A stretch of DNA of 53,288 nt from Lachnospiraceae bacterium (GTDB lineage Bacteria > Bacillota > Clostridia > Lachnospirales > Lachnospiraceae): positions 1 through 53,288 of the forward strand of contig JAILES010000113.1 of assembly GCA_024687205.1 (NCBI GenBank), written 5' to 3'. Below, piece by piece: positions 38,587 to 48,600 of this stretch. Position numbers and translations under genes: made by a program. How positions within the stretch are numbered: position 1 is the first letter of the stretch; each line of letters opens with the position of its first letter. The notes below the pieces were generated by a model, which was not told the origin of the DNA, made no database searches, and was given only the letters and a program-made list of their open reading frames with translations.

Positions 38587-39861
38587 ATGGCTTTTGGAAC
38601 AGGAACCAAATGTGTACAGGCAGGTTATACACCCGGAAACGGTGAACCGAGGCAGATCCCCATCATCCAGTCTACTACTTTCAAATATAATACCAGCGAG
38701 GATATGGGAAAACTCTTTGATCTTGAGGCCAGCGGTTATTTCTATACCAGACTTCAGAACCCTACCAATGACTATGTTGCGGCAAAGATAGCGGCACTTG
38801 AAGGAGGAGCAGCGGGAATGCTCACTTCTTCGGGTCAGGCGGCTAATTTCTTTGCGCTTTTTAATATATGTGAATGCGGCTCCCACATCGTGGCATCATC
38901 TTCGATCTATGGCGGAACCTTTAACCTGATCTCGGTCACCATGGCAAAAATGGGAATAGAGGTTACCTTCGTATCGCCCGATTGCAGCGATGAGGAACTT
39001 AACGCGGCATTTAAAGAGAATACCAGGGCGGTCTTCGGTGAGACCATCGCCAATCCCGCGCTTACCGTGCTGGATATTGAGAAGTTTGCAAAAGCTGCTC
39101 ATGAGCATGGTGTTCCCCTGATCATAGACAATACCTTCCCTACACCGGTCAACTGCAGACCTATAGAGTGGGGAGCTGATATAGTAACACATTCCACCAC
39201 AAAGTACATGGATGGTCACGGAGCCGCAGTAGGCGGAGCCATCGTGGATTCGGGCAAGTTTGACTGGATGGCACATAAGGAGCTGTTCCCGGGACTTACC
39301 ACACCCGATGATTCTTATCATGGTATCACCTACGCCGAGAAGTTCGGTAAGGAAGGGGCTTTCATAACCAAGGCTACAGCACAGCTGATGAGAGACTTCG
39401 GCTGCATACAGGGCCCCCAGAACGCCTTCCTGCTCAATCTCGGACTGGAGAGCCTGCATGTGCGTATGCCCAGACATGTGGAAAACGGTACTGCGGTAGC
39501 AGAATTCCTTTCCGCACAGGAGCAGGTTACAAAGGTTACCTATCCGGGACTTAAGGGTGATAAGTATTATGAAAGAGCTCAGAAATACTTCGGAAACGGC
39601 GGCTGCGGTGTCGTAAGCTTTGAAGTAAAGGGCGGCAGGGCTGCTGCAGAGAGCGTTATGAAGAAGCTGAAGCTGATCGCTATCGAGACCCATGTGGCTG
39701 ATGCAAGGAGCTGCTGTCTCAACCCCGCTACTTCCACACACCGCCAGATGACCGACGAACAGCTGGCAGCAGCAGGAATACCCGCAGGTCTTATCAGGCT
39801 TTCCTGCGGCCTCGAAGATAAGGAAGATCTGATAGCCGATCTGGAACAGGCATTAGGCTGA
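38587..39861 (+). CDS. metY: O-acetylhomoserine sulfhydrylase (aminocarboxypropyltransferase)
   Basis: 424 residues, Cys/Met metabolism PLP family. FYTRLQNPTNDYVAAKIAAL, SSIYGGTFNL, VIDNTF-like IIDNTFPTPV and HSTTKYMDGHG with PLP Lys206 are present. The length (424, longer than cystathionine gamma-synthase, about 380) and insert around FPGLTTPDDSYHG fit MetY. It makes homocysteine from O-acetylhomoserine and sulfide. No T-box or SAM riboswitch fits in the 74-nt gap, so control must be elsewhere. Confidence 0.95.
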   Translation: MAFGTGTKCVQAGYTPGNGEPRQIPIIQSTTFKYNTSEDMGKLFDLEASGYFYTRLQNPTNDYVAAKIAALEGGAAGMLTSSGQAANFFALFNICECGSHIVASSSIYGGTFNLISVTMAKMGIEVTFVSPDCSDEELNAAFKENTRAVFGETIANPALTVLDIEKFAKAAHEHGVPLIIDNTFPTPVNCRPIEWGADIVTHSTTKYMDGHGAAVGGAIVDSGKFDWMAHKELFPGLTTPDDSYHGITYAEKFGKEGAFITKATAQLMRDFGCIQGPQNAFLLNLGLESLHVRMPRHVENGTAVAEFLSAQEQVTKVTYPGLKGDKYYERAQKYFGNGGCGVVSFEVKGGRAAAESVMKKLKLIAIETHVADARSCCLNPATSTHRQMTDEQLAAAGIPAGLIRLSCGLEDKEDLIADLEQALG

Positions 39862-39888
39862 TCAATATTTAGGGGAGAAGGTTTTTCT

Positions 39889-41493
39889 ATGATATACGTT
39901 AATCAGGCGGGTTACTCGGAAAAAAGCAAAAAACACGCTACCATAACGTCATCGTCACATTATAAACTCTTAAGTGCGGACGGCAGAACGGTTAAAGAGG
40001 GAGATATCGCTCTTTCCTATGATGAAAACTGCGAACAGGAGGCAGGGATCATAGATTTTTCCGATGTCACCGAAGCGGGAACATATTACTTTACCGATGC
40101 CGAGGGAAACAAGAGCTGCAGTTTTGCGATAGGAAACAATCATTATGATGAAGCACTGAGAGCATCGATGAAGATGTTCTATTTCCAGCGCTGCGGAATG
40201 GAGCTTGAAGAAAAGTATGCCGGAAGGTTCAAGAGAAAGGCCTGTCACCTGACGGATGCCTTTGACCTTTTAAATCCCGAGAGAAAGATAAAGATGAGGG
40301 GCGGCTGGCATGATGCCGGTGATTTCGGCAGATATGTGACGGCTGCGGCAGTGGCACTGGGACATCTGCTCTACGGTTTTGAGCTGGAAAAGAAAGAGCT
40401 GGATATTGATATCAATATTCCCGAAAGCGGCGGAATCTATCCTGATATACTTGCGGAATGTAAGTATGAGCTGGACTGGATGCTGCAGATGCAGGAAGAA
40501 GACGGCGGAGTGCATCACAAAGCCACGTCAATGAATTTCTGCGATTTCATTATGCCTTCGGATGATGAACTCCCTATAACGGCTACTCCGGTTTCGAGCC
40601 TGGCAACCGCGGATTTTGCGGCAGTTATGATGCTTGCGGCCAGAGTATATAAGGAATATGACGAAGAATATGCCGGGGTGATGAAAGCTGCGGCCTTAAA
40701 GTCATGGAAATGGCTGGTGGAGAATCCTTCTTTCGTCTTTGAAAACCCTAAGGAAGTACTTACCGGAACCTATGCGGACAGATGTGATGCCGATGAGCGT
40801 TTCTGGGCGGCTGCGGAAGTATACCGGAGCGAAAAAGATAAGGATGCCGGATTCTACATTTTTGAGATGATGGAACTGAAGCTGAACATGACTGCTCTTG
40901 GCTGGTCCGATGTGGGCGGCTTTGCTTCCCTCTGTATCTTCATGGCAGGAGTTGAGGTATTCGGAAGAGATCTGTACAACAGGATCAAACTTAAGTGGAT
41001 GGATGAGGCCGACAGGCTGAAAGCTCTCTCACAGAGCAGTGCTTTCGGACTCACACTGCGTCCCCGTGAGTTTACCTGGGGCAGCAATATGGTGGTGCTC
41101 ACCAACGCCATGATACTCTGCTATGCATATGAACTCAGCAACGACAGGTCTTATCTGGATGCTGCCGAGTATCAGCTGGATTATCTCTTCGGCAGGAATG
41201 CCATGGATGTGAGCTACGTGACCGGCATAGGCGAAAAGGCCTTCAGGGATCCCCATAACAGACCGGGTATCGCTGACGGGATCGACGATCCTATACCGGG
41301 CTTTGTATCCGGAGGTCCGAACTACCGACCCAGTGACGAAGCCGCCAACCTGAAGAATATGGCTGACAGGCCGGCTATGTGCAGATATGCGGATGACAAG
41401 CTTTCCTATTCTACCAACGAGATAACGATCTACTGGAATTCACCGCTTGTATTTGTACTAGGTTATATAAAAAGCAGAGGAGGTTACAGATGA
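39889..41493 (+). CDS. Cytoplasmic GH9 glycoside hydrolase
   Basis: 534 residues. N-terminal Ig-like domain (about 1-85; IYVNQAGY is the classic start) and an (alpha/alpha)6 GH9 domain. GGWHDAGDFGRY carries Asp142 and Asp145 (catalytic base region); NEITIYWNSPL carries the acid Glu511. GH9 enzymes cut beta-1,4-glucans. No signal peptide is present, so it probably acts inside on imported oligosaccharides, as for cellodextrins or xyloglucan oligomers. SD GGGGAGAAGG is 7 nt upstream. ATGA overlap couples it to the GH31 gene. Confidence 0.94.
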   Translation: MIYVNQAGYSEKSKKHATITSSSHYKLLSADGRTVKEGDIALSYDENCEQEAGIIDFSDVTEAGTYYFTDAEGNKSCSFAIGNNHYDEALRASMKMFYFQRCGMELEEKYAGRFKRKACHLTDAFDLLNPERKIKMRGGWHDAGDFGRYVTAAAVALGHLLYGFELEKKELDIDINIPESGGIYPDILAECKYELDWMLQMQEEDGGVHHKATSMNFCDFIMPSDDELPITATPVSSLATADFAAVMMLAARVYKEYDEEYAGVMKAAALKSWKWLVENPSFVFENPKEVLTGTYADRCDADERFWAAAEVYRSEKDKDAGFYIFEMMELKLNMTALGWSDVGGFASLCIFMAGVEVFGRDLYNRIKLKWMDEADRLKALSQSSAFGLTLRPREFTWGSNMVVLTNAMILCYAYELSNDRSYLDAAEYQLDYLFGRNAMDVSYVTGIGEKAFRDPHNRPGIADGIDDPIPGFVSGGPNYRPSDEAANLKNMADRPAMCRYADDKLSYSTNEITIYWNSPLVFVLGYIKSRGGYR

Positions 41494-43478
41494 GATTCGA
41501 GAAAGACGGTAATGCGCTGATAGTACGCGAGGCAGCGGAATATCTCCGCATAGAACCCTGGGGAAAGAATGCACTGAGGCTCAGGTCCACTCAAAGGACC
41601 GCCCTTACCGGTGAAGACAGAGCCCTTACGGAAAAGATTGAAAAAGGAAATGCCGTGATCAGCATAAACGAAAAGACCGCGGCCATAAGCAACGGCCGTA
41701 TCCGTGCCGCTGTCAATCCTTCGGGAATGATAGAATTTTTCAAGGATGACGTGAGAGTGCTTTATGAATATAACAGGTTTTACGGCGAGCCGCTGACAAA
41801 AGAGAGCAGGTGTCTAAAGGTACCCGCCAGGGAATATGTGGGTCAGGCCTCGGATTCCTTTAAGATAGCGGTACGTTTTGAAAGAAACGAGGATGAGAAG
41901 ATCTTCGGTATGGGACAGTATCAGCATCCTTTCCTGGATCTGAAGGGCTGTGTGCTTGAACTGGCACAGCGTAATTCCCAGGTCAGCATTCCTTTTGCGC
42001 TGTCTTCCGAGGGTTACGGCTTTCTGTGGAACAACCCGGCCAGCGGCAGGGTTTCTTTCGGAAAGAACCTGACGGAGTGGATGGCCGACGAATCCAAGGA
42101 GATCGATTACTGGATAACCGTTGACGATACACCGGCTGCTATAGTCAAGAATTACACAGAAGCAGTCGGACGTGCTCCGGTGCTCGGAAGCGAATACCTG
42201 GGGTTCTGGCAGTGCAAGCTGAGATACCGTACTCCCGAGGAAGTACTGGCAGTTACCAGGAAATATAAGGAGATGGGCATACATCTCGACGTTATGGTCA
42301 TAGATTTCTTCCACTGGCCTTATCAGGGAAGCTGGTGCTTCGATGAGAAATACTGGCCTGAGGACAAAGTACGGGCAATGGTCGATGAGCTGCATGCAGA
42401 CGGAACCAAGGTGATGGTTTCCGTATGGCCCTCCGTTGACAAGCGTTGCGAGAACTTTGAGGAGATGCTCTCAAAGAATATGCTGGCACGTACCGACAGA
42501 GGAACGATCGAGACCTATGATTATCAGGGCGAATGCGCGATCTTTGATACCTTCAATCCCGAAGCCCGTGAGTTTGTATGGAACAAGCTGAAAGAAAATT
42601 ATAAAAAATACGGCATAGATCTGTTCTGGCTGGATAATGCGGAGCCGGACAGCGCCGTTTACCAGTTTGACAATATGCGTTATTACACCGGCCGCAGTGC
42701 CGAGGTGGGCTGTGAATATCCGAAGAACTACCTGAAGGTGGTTGCCGAAGGAACCGTAAAGGATGGAGGAGAAGTGCCTCTTTCACTTATAAGGTCAGCC
42801 TGGGTGGGTTCGCAGAAATACGGCTCACTGCTCTGGAGCGGTGATATTCCTTCAACTTTTGAAGCTTTCAGGGATCAGCTTTCGGCAGGACTTAACACCG
42901 GTATCGCGGGTATTCCCTGGTGGACAACGGATATCGGAGGCTTTATGACCGATGACGTAAATGATCCTGATTTTGTGGAGCTTCTGCTCAGATGGTTCGG
43001 CTTCGGTGTGTTCTCACCTGTCATGAGACTCCACGGGGACAGAGGCCCCAGAGATATACCCACACTGGATGACCGGGATTTCGGCGGCGGATATCTCTTT
43101 ACCGGACAGCCCAATGAGATATGGAGCTACGGTGAAGAAGCCGAGGCGATAATGAAGAAGTACATAGAACTCCGCATAAGCCTGAAGGATTATACCGCGA
43201 GACTTATGAAGGAAGCTTCCGAGAACGGTTCGCCGGTGATACGTACCATGTTCTATGAATTCCCGGAGGATAAGAAGTGCTGGGAGCTGGAAGACCAGTA
43301 CATGTTCGGCCCTGAGTATCTGGTAGCACCCATATTCAAACTCGGCCAGCGCAGCCGCGAAGTCTACCTCCCCGCAGGCAGCTGGGAAGACATAAACACA
43401 AAGCAGGTCTACGAAGGAGGGCAGACCATCACCGCCGACGCACCGATAGACATCATACCCGCCTACAGAAAGATCTGA
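41490..43478 (+). CDS. GH31 alpha-xylosidase-like hydrolase
   Basis: 662 residues. Nucleophile Asp382 in DLFWLDNAEPD and acid/base Asp452 in WSGDIPSTF place it in GH31; the WLDxxEP pattern and IPWWTTDIGGF resemble alpha-xylosidases of the Xyl31A type more than alpha-glucosidases. It should remove alpha-1,6-linked xylose from xyloglucan fragments, which the coupled GH9 enzyme could then cut. No signal peptide. A C-terminal beta domain closes the protein. Substrate is inference. Confidence 0.9.
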   Translation: MRFEKDGNALIVREAAEYLRIEPWGKNALRLRSTQRTALTGEDRALTEKIEKGNAVISINEKTAAISNGRIRAAVNPSGMIEFFKDDVRVLYEYNRFYGEPLTKESRCLKVPAREYVGQASDSFKIAVRFERNEDEKIFGMGQYQHPFLDLKGCVLELAQRNSQVSIPFALSSEGYGFLWNNPASGRVSFGKNLTEWMADESKEIDYWITVDDTPAAIVKNYTEAVGRAPVLGSEYLGFWQCKLRYRTPEEVLAVTRKYKEMGIHLDVMVIDFFHWPYQGSWCFDEKYWPEDKVRAMVDELHADGTKVMVSVWPSVDKRCENFEEMLSKNMLARTDRGTIETYDYQGECAIFDTFNPEAREFVWNKLKENYKKYGIDLFWLDNAEPDSAVYQFDNMRYYTGRSAEVGCEYPKNYLKVVAEGTVKDGGEVPLSLIRSAWVGSQKYGSLLWSGDIPSTFEAFRDQLSAGLNTGIAGIPWWTTDIGGFMTDDVNDPDFVELLLRWFGFGVFSPVMRLHGDRGPRDIPTLDDRDFGGGYLFTGQPNEIWSYGEEAEAIMKKYIELRISLKDYTARLMKEASENGSPVIRTMFYEFPEDKKCWELEDQYMFGPEYLVAPIFKLGQRSREVYLPAGSWEDINTKQVYEGGQTITADAPIDIIPAYRKI

Positions 43479-43484
43479 CAACCC

Positions 43485-43509
43485 GGGGACAGTCATCTGT
43501 CCCCTTTTT
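43485..43509 (+). terminator. Rho-independent terminator of the GH9-GH31 operon
   Basis: GGGGACAG - TCAT - CTGTCCCC followed by TTTTTA. Confidence 0.88.
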
Positions 43510-43518
43510 ATTTTGCAC

Positions 43519-43697
43519 GACAGAGTCAGCAGACATTAAGTCCTGCTAAGTCGTTCCGCACTAAGCTCAAACGTCGCAACAAAACTATCCCGGACTCTCA
43601 CCGTCCCTTTCAGGGCGTTGATCCGTCCGGGATATGTTGCTCGTTTTCACTAAGTGCTACACTAAGTCGCAGGACTTAATTGCCTGCTGACTCTGTC
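43519..43697. repeat. Nested palindromic element P1 (179 bp)
   Basis: Outer 14-bp arms are perfect (GACAGAGTCAGCAG / CTGCTGACTCTGTC). Next come TTAAGTCCTGC / GCAGGACTTAA and an inner ATCCCGGAC / GTCCGGGAT, with looser pairing between. The tip is near CCGTCCCTTTCAGGGCG. The whole would fold as one long hairpin with bulges. Confidence 0.9.
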
Positions 43698-43765
43698 TGT
43701 ATCTAAGTATTCGCATCAGAATACAGGGACAGTCCTTCTGTCCCCGTCTGAAGATACTTTCAAAT

Positions 43766-43905
43766 GTCAAAAGATCGCTTCAGGGCAAGACTGTGTGAGG
43801 CCGCCGGTGCTTAACGAGCAGGAGACTGTGGCGAACTGCGAGTTTAGCACCGCTGCGAGTCCGAACCCAAGCGGGAGCGGGTCTTGCAATGAACGATCTT
43901 TTGAC
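43766..43905. repeat. Nested palindromic element P2 (140 bp)
   Basis: Outer 12-bp arms GTCAAAAGATCG / CGATCTTTTGAC are perfect; inner GGGCAAGAC / GTCTTGC and CGGTGCTTA / TTTAGCACCG also pair. Confidence 0.88.
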
Positions 43906-43949
43906 TTTTGTGATTACGTTAGGGGGACAGAAGGAGAGTCCCGGTGTGA

Positions 43950-45641
43950 TCACTCCCAGCCTTCGAGGAATTCGCGGAATTCTTCGCGGGCTGCATCCAT
44001 TCTCGTGGGGTCCTGAGTGTTGAGAGCCTGCTCGAAGAGACGGATGTGGTATTCGATGATCTCGCGGTCTTCACCGAAATGTTCTTCGTAGAGACGTTCT
44101 CCTTTGGATAAAAGCAGCTTGTTGTGTTCCTGCTCGCGGGGAGGTATCTTCAGATAGGAGAGCTCTTCCATGCGCTTTTCTATCTCTTCGTCGGTCATGT
44201 CCACATCCCGGCCCTTAAGTATCTGTTTGGTGACAAAGCCCGTTGAATGAACCTTAACCTGTACCTCAAGGATAGAGTTCACATCATAGGTATAGGTCAC
44301 ATCAAAGCCGCTGTCTTTTTTCTTTCCGGGAGGGAGATCTATATCCAGGAAACCCAATTCCAGATTGTTCTTTGCAAAACGGCTCTCGCCCTGCAGCACG
44401 TTCACATGGATGGAACTCTGGTTATCGTGCAGGGGATAGAGGGTCTCGGTACGGCTGGCCGGTATCGTGGTGCCCCTCTCGATGATAGGGCAGACATGAC
44501 CTGCTTCAAAACGCCCATCTTCCCGTTCTATGGATATCTCAGTGCTTAAGGTAAAGGGGCATACATCGGTAAGTATCACTTCCTTGACGGCTTCCTTGCG
44601 TTCCTTCATGGCAGCCTGTATGGCAGCCCCCAGTGCGATGGCTTCGTCGGGATGTACCGAGGTATCCGGCAGAGCCATGAATAGTCTTGCAACCAGATGC
44701 TTTACTATGGGAAGCCTGGTGGCGCCGCCTACCATCACTACCTTGTCTATTTCTTTAAGCTTTATCTTTGCATCGGAAAGGGATCTGCGGATGGGGATCC
44801 TTATGCGCTCAAGCAGATCCTCACATTTTTTCTCAAAGGTTTCCAGTGAGATAGTGGTCTCCATGGGTGTATCATTGATGTTGCAGCTCATGACCACGCT
44901 TCTTTCGTGCTCGAACATCAGCTTGGCCTGTTCGGCCTGCTTATGTATATAGCCCATGGTCTTCTCATCTATCTCGGAGATATTTACATCATATTTTTTC
45001 TCGATACGGCTTAGATAGATTTCCTTTAGTATGCGGGTGAAATCTTCGCCGCCCAGGTAGTTGTCCCCGGCAACGGCCTTGACTTCCAGTATGGTGCCGG
45101 AGAGTTCCAGCACGGATACGTCGAAGGTACCACCGCCAAGGTCGAAGACCAGGATGCGTGAGTCCTCCTGCATATCGTAGAGGCCGTAAGCTACAGCAGC
45201 GGCCGTAGGCTCGCTGATGATACGTTCCACCTTAAAGCCTGCCAGTTCCCCGGCTCGCTTGGTGGCACGTCTTCTCGCATCGTTAAAGTAGGCGGGAACA
45301 CTGATCACGGCTTCGGTGATCTCTTCACCGAGATAAACTTCCGCATCCTCTTTTAGGGAACGCAGCACAAAAGAAGACAGATCCTCGGCACTGTATTCCT
45401 TGCCGCCGAGTCTGTATTTCTGATCCGTTCCCATGGCGCGTTTAAATACAGAGGCACTGTCGTCGGGGTGAGTGAGCATGCGCTCTTTCGCAACCTCGCC
45501 GACATATACTTCGTCTCCTTCAACGCTGACCACCGAAGGGGTAAGATTCTTTCCCAGTCTGTTGGGAATGATCTTCGGGCCGTCTTCGGTATAAACGGCT
45601 ATAAGTGAATTGGTAGTTCCCAGATCTATACCTGCAATCAT
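43950..45641 (-). CDS. hscC: HscC-type Hsp70 chaperone
   Basis: 563 residues, close to the length of E. coli HscC (Hsc62) and shorter than DnaK because the helical lid is reduced. ATPase domain: GIDLGTTNSLIAVY, FDLGGGTFDVSV, VMVGGATRLP; the substrate domain begins near CPFTLSTEIS. SHPDD/FKRAMG and SSFVLRSLKEDAE segments are like HscC, not DnaK. Hsp70s use ATP to bind and release unfolded segments; HscC is a specialised class whose J partners in E. coli are DjlB/DjlC, encoded next to it. Here the upstream gene overlaps it by ATGA and encodes a J-TPR protein, the likely partner. The C terminus is short and acidic. Clients unknown. Confidence 0.95.
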   Translation of the reverse strand: MIAGIDLGTTNSLIAVYTEDGPKIIPNRLGKNLTPSVVSVEGDEVYVGEVAKERMLTHPDDSASVFKRAMGTDQKYRLGGKEYSAEDLSSFVLRSLKEDAEVYLGEEITEAVISVPAYFNDARRRATKRAGELAGFKVERIISEPTAAAVAYGLYDMQEDSRILVFDLGGGTFDVSVLELSGTILEVKAVAGDNYLGGEDFTRILKEIYLSRIEKKYDVNISEIDEKTMGYIHKQAEQAKLMFEHERSVVMSCNINDTPMETTISLETFEKKCEDLLERIRIPIRRSLSDAKIKLKEIDKVVMVGGATRLPIVKHLVARLFMALPDTSVHPDEAIALGAAIQAAMKERKEAVKEVILTDVCPFTLSTEISIEREDGRFEAGHVCPIIERGTTIPASRTETLYPLHDNQSSIHVNVLQGESRFAKNNLELGFLDIDLPPGKKKDSGFDVTYTYDVNSILEVQVKVHSTGFVTKQILKGRDVDMTDEEIEKRMEELSYLKIPPREQEHNKLLLSKGERLYEEHFGEDREIIEYHIRLFEQALNTQDPTRMDAAREEFREFLEGWE

Positions 45642-48600
45642 TGATCCTTTTTCCTGTTAACGTATTCTCCCATGGAGTTTTCCCTGTCACTCGGACAGAT
45701 ACTTAAGGCTTTGCGGAAGTATTTCAGGGCTTCTTCCTTATTTCCTTCTATCTCGGCTGCATAGCCTCTTATTATCAAAGCATCATAACACTGCTGGTGC
45801 TGGCAGTCAATGCAGAGGGGTGAAGATTCCGCTTTATCCAGAAGAGCCATGGCCTTGTCTTTTTCGCCCATGCACAGATACAGGGAAGCAAGAAGCTTGT
45901 ATCTGTAAGGGTTCTTGCCTTCAAATGAGTGAACATAGTATACTTCATCCCTTTTTCCGTAGCTGAATTCCGCTACCTTACGGATCGCGGGTTTCTTCTG
46001 CAGCAGTACCTTTAGGCATCTCTTTGCATATTTGGCAGCAGCCCCATCTTTTCCGGCCAGTTTACAGGCCATAGCCAGATGCCGGTTGATCTCTATCTCA
46101 TTGTAGACCCAGGTATCGGGTTCCTGCAGATAACCGGATTCCCCGAGTATCGCATGCAGGGCACCGGCTTTTTTCAGATAGCTGATGCACTTATCCAGCT
46201 GTCTTGCAAACAGGAGCTCACAGCCCATATCAATATAGGTTCTTACAGCCTGGATTGTCTTCTTGTCGGATGAGACATAACCCCGCAGTATCGTGAGAAA
46301 ATATGCCCCGTAATCGTGGACATGAGCATCTTTGCCTATAGCCTTCCAGGTCTGCTTAAAGACCTGATCGAAATCCTGGGGAGCCGATATCATTATCTCA
46401 TTAAGTATCAGCCTGTGGTATTCGATGGAATCGATCTTCTTCTCTTTATAAAGTCTGTCGTAGATCTCGCCGGCTTTTTCGGGATGGCCGCAGCTTAAAT
46501 GGAAGTCGGCATACTTCTTTGCAAAGAAGGGCTGTTCCATAAGTCTGTCAGCGTAGGCAGAAAGCCATTCGAGGGCCTTTGCCCACTCGCCTCTTGATCC
46601 GTATACGTCGGCAGGCTGCATCAGTGCGCCGTAATGAGCCTCGTCAAAAAGTTCGCGGCTCTTGGCAAAGCATTCCATTGACTTTTCCGTATTATGGGTC
46701 AGGAAATACAGATCGCCAAGGTCATACCAGGAGGAATCATAGAAATAGCGGCATTCCGGATCCCTGCGCAGGGCTTCTTCCAGATCCGCGATGGCGTCCT
46801 CATAGCGTGCTCGGAGTTTGTACATATACGCACGTTCCGCAAAATATCTGGGATGACCGCTCATCTCTATCAGCTTGGTAAGCTGTTCCACCGATTTTTC
46901 AAAGCATTCGACCTGTTCTTCGTTCTTATACAGTACCTTGTAGTACAGTGCCAGCTCAAAGCGGGGTTTTTCCGCTTCGGGCGCAGCCTTTATCGCAGCC
47001 TCAAAGGACTCGATAAACTTTTTGTGATCGTTAAGTGCCCTGTAGCATAGCATCAGATAGTAATTGACATCGCAGGCATCCGCACCGAGTTCCAGCACTG
47101 TCTTATAAGCTTTTATCGCTTCATGGTTCCGCTTGTCCATGCGGAGTATATTGGCACGCAGCATATTGGTGGGCAGATGCTTGCAGCCTTCCTTTATGCG
47201 TGCGTTGATCAGCTTCAGAGCAGTCTTAAAGTCATTATGCTCGGCATATACGCAGTAAAGCTGATACCAGGCATCATCTATAGTCAGCTTATCCTCATCA
47301 TCGGCATAAGGAGGTTCCGGATTGTCTTTAAAATATGCGATGAGCTTATTGCATTTCTCAATGGCTTCATCCATATGCTGCTGATCGTCATACTTGCCCC
47401 TTAGTATACGAAGCTCCTGTATATCAAGGGTAGGGTGGGATACAAGGTTCTCCTTTGCCGTCTTCAGTACGTTCTCGGCATTATCCCACTGCGCGTGGTC
47501 TATCAGCACTCTCGCGGCCAGCAGATAGGTGCGGTAATAATTCTTTACTTCTCCGATAATATAGTGGTAATCGTCTACGATACCCTGTTCGTTTCCGAGA
47601 TGATAATAGGCCTCCTGCCTGCGCAGATAGGCGGGGATATAGTTTTCATCATCCTCAAGCATGTTGTCGCACATATCCACGCATTCTTCGTATCGGCCTG
47701 CACGCAGATAAAGCTGCATCAGCTGGTCCTTATAGATAAAGTGCATCGAAGGATCTTCCTCCGCGGAAATAGCATCCTTGAGGTAATCCTCGCTCACCTT
47801 ATACCAGGATTTGTCGGTTTTGATCTTACCCAGTTCAAAACAGCACTGGCCTATGACGAATTTCTGGTAGCCCAGAGTCTTCTTACGTTTTCCGTATTTC
47901 TCGCTGCCGTCATCGGGCAGGTGCTCAAGTTCGTATTCCCATTCCTTCAGGTAGCGGTAGCTCTTGTCATAATCCTGTTTTTCAAGATATATGCGTCCGA
48001 GCATATCTACATAGTCGTAATACTCGGAAGTACCTTTTTTAAACTCGCGTTTTTCAAGCATCGCGAGGGTTTCGTCAAACTGATTGCTGTGGAAGAGAGA
48101 CCAGCAGGCTTCGATATAGGTATCATCATTATCCGGATCGGCTGCCAGTTTCTTCATCAGGGCTTCATGCTTGTCTTCCTGCAGCTTGATAAAGAAATTG
48201 CGCAGATGAGGTCCGCCGCCTGCTCCGCCGATATTGTCCCTTATCATGTTTTCGGCCGCATCATATTCACCTATATGATGAAGATAAGTGGCCATATCCA
48301 TGATGGCAGCCTGGTTGCCGGGCTCCTTCTTCAGTATGCGGTCCCAGCAGTCCCTTGCTTCTTCCCATCTGCCCTGCAGAGCCAGATACTCGCCGCAGAT
48401 CTTGAGTATCAGCATTTCATTCGGATAACGGTTCAGCAGTTCCTCTGTGTCACCCGAAGCATCTTTAAGGGTAAGCTTTATACGGAGTTTCAAAAGGTCC
48501 TCGTAGGGATGCCACAGTCCGCATTCTGCCAGTTCGGGGATACGATCCGGAAGCTTTCGCAGTTCTTCCTTAAGCTTATCAGTCCCTTCCTTTTTTCTTT

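Larger units (their letters stand above)
43479..43949. other. Gene-free repeat region between convergent genes
   Basis: Contains the GH31 terminator, two large palindromes (P1, P2) and three GGGGACAG-type hairpins (43485-43504, 43726-43744, 43922-43942) placed before, between and after them. No plausible coding sequence: short open frames here merely read palindrome arms. Confidence 0.8.

Noticed and set aside
43795..44016. Small plus-strand open frame at the end of hscC
   Set aside because: It reads one arm of palindrome P2 and then the reverse of hscC; no SD.
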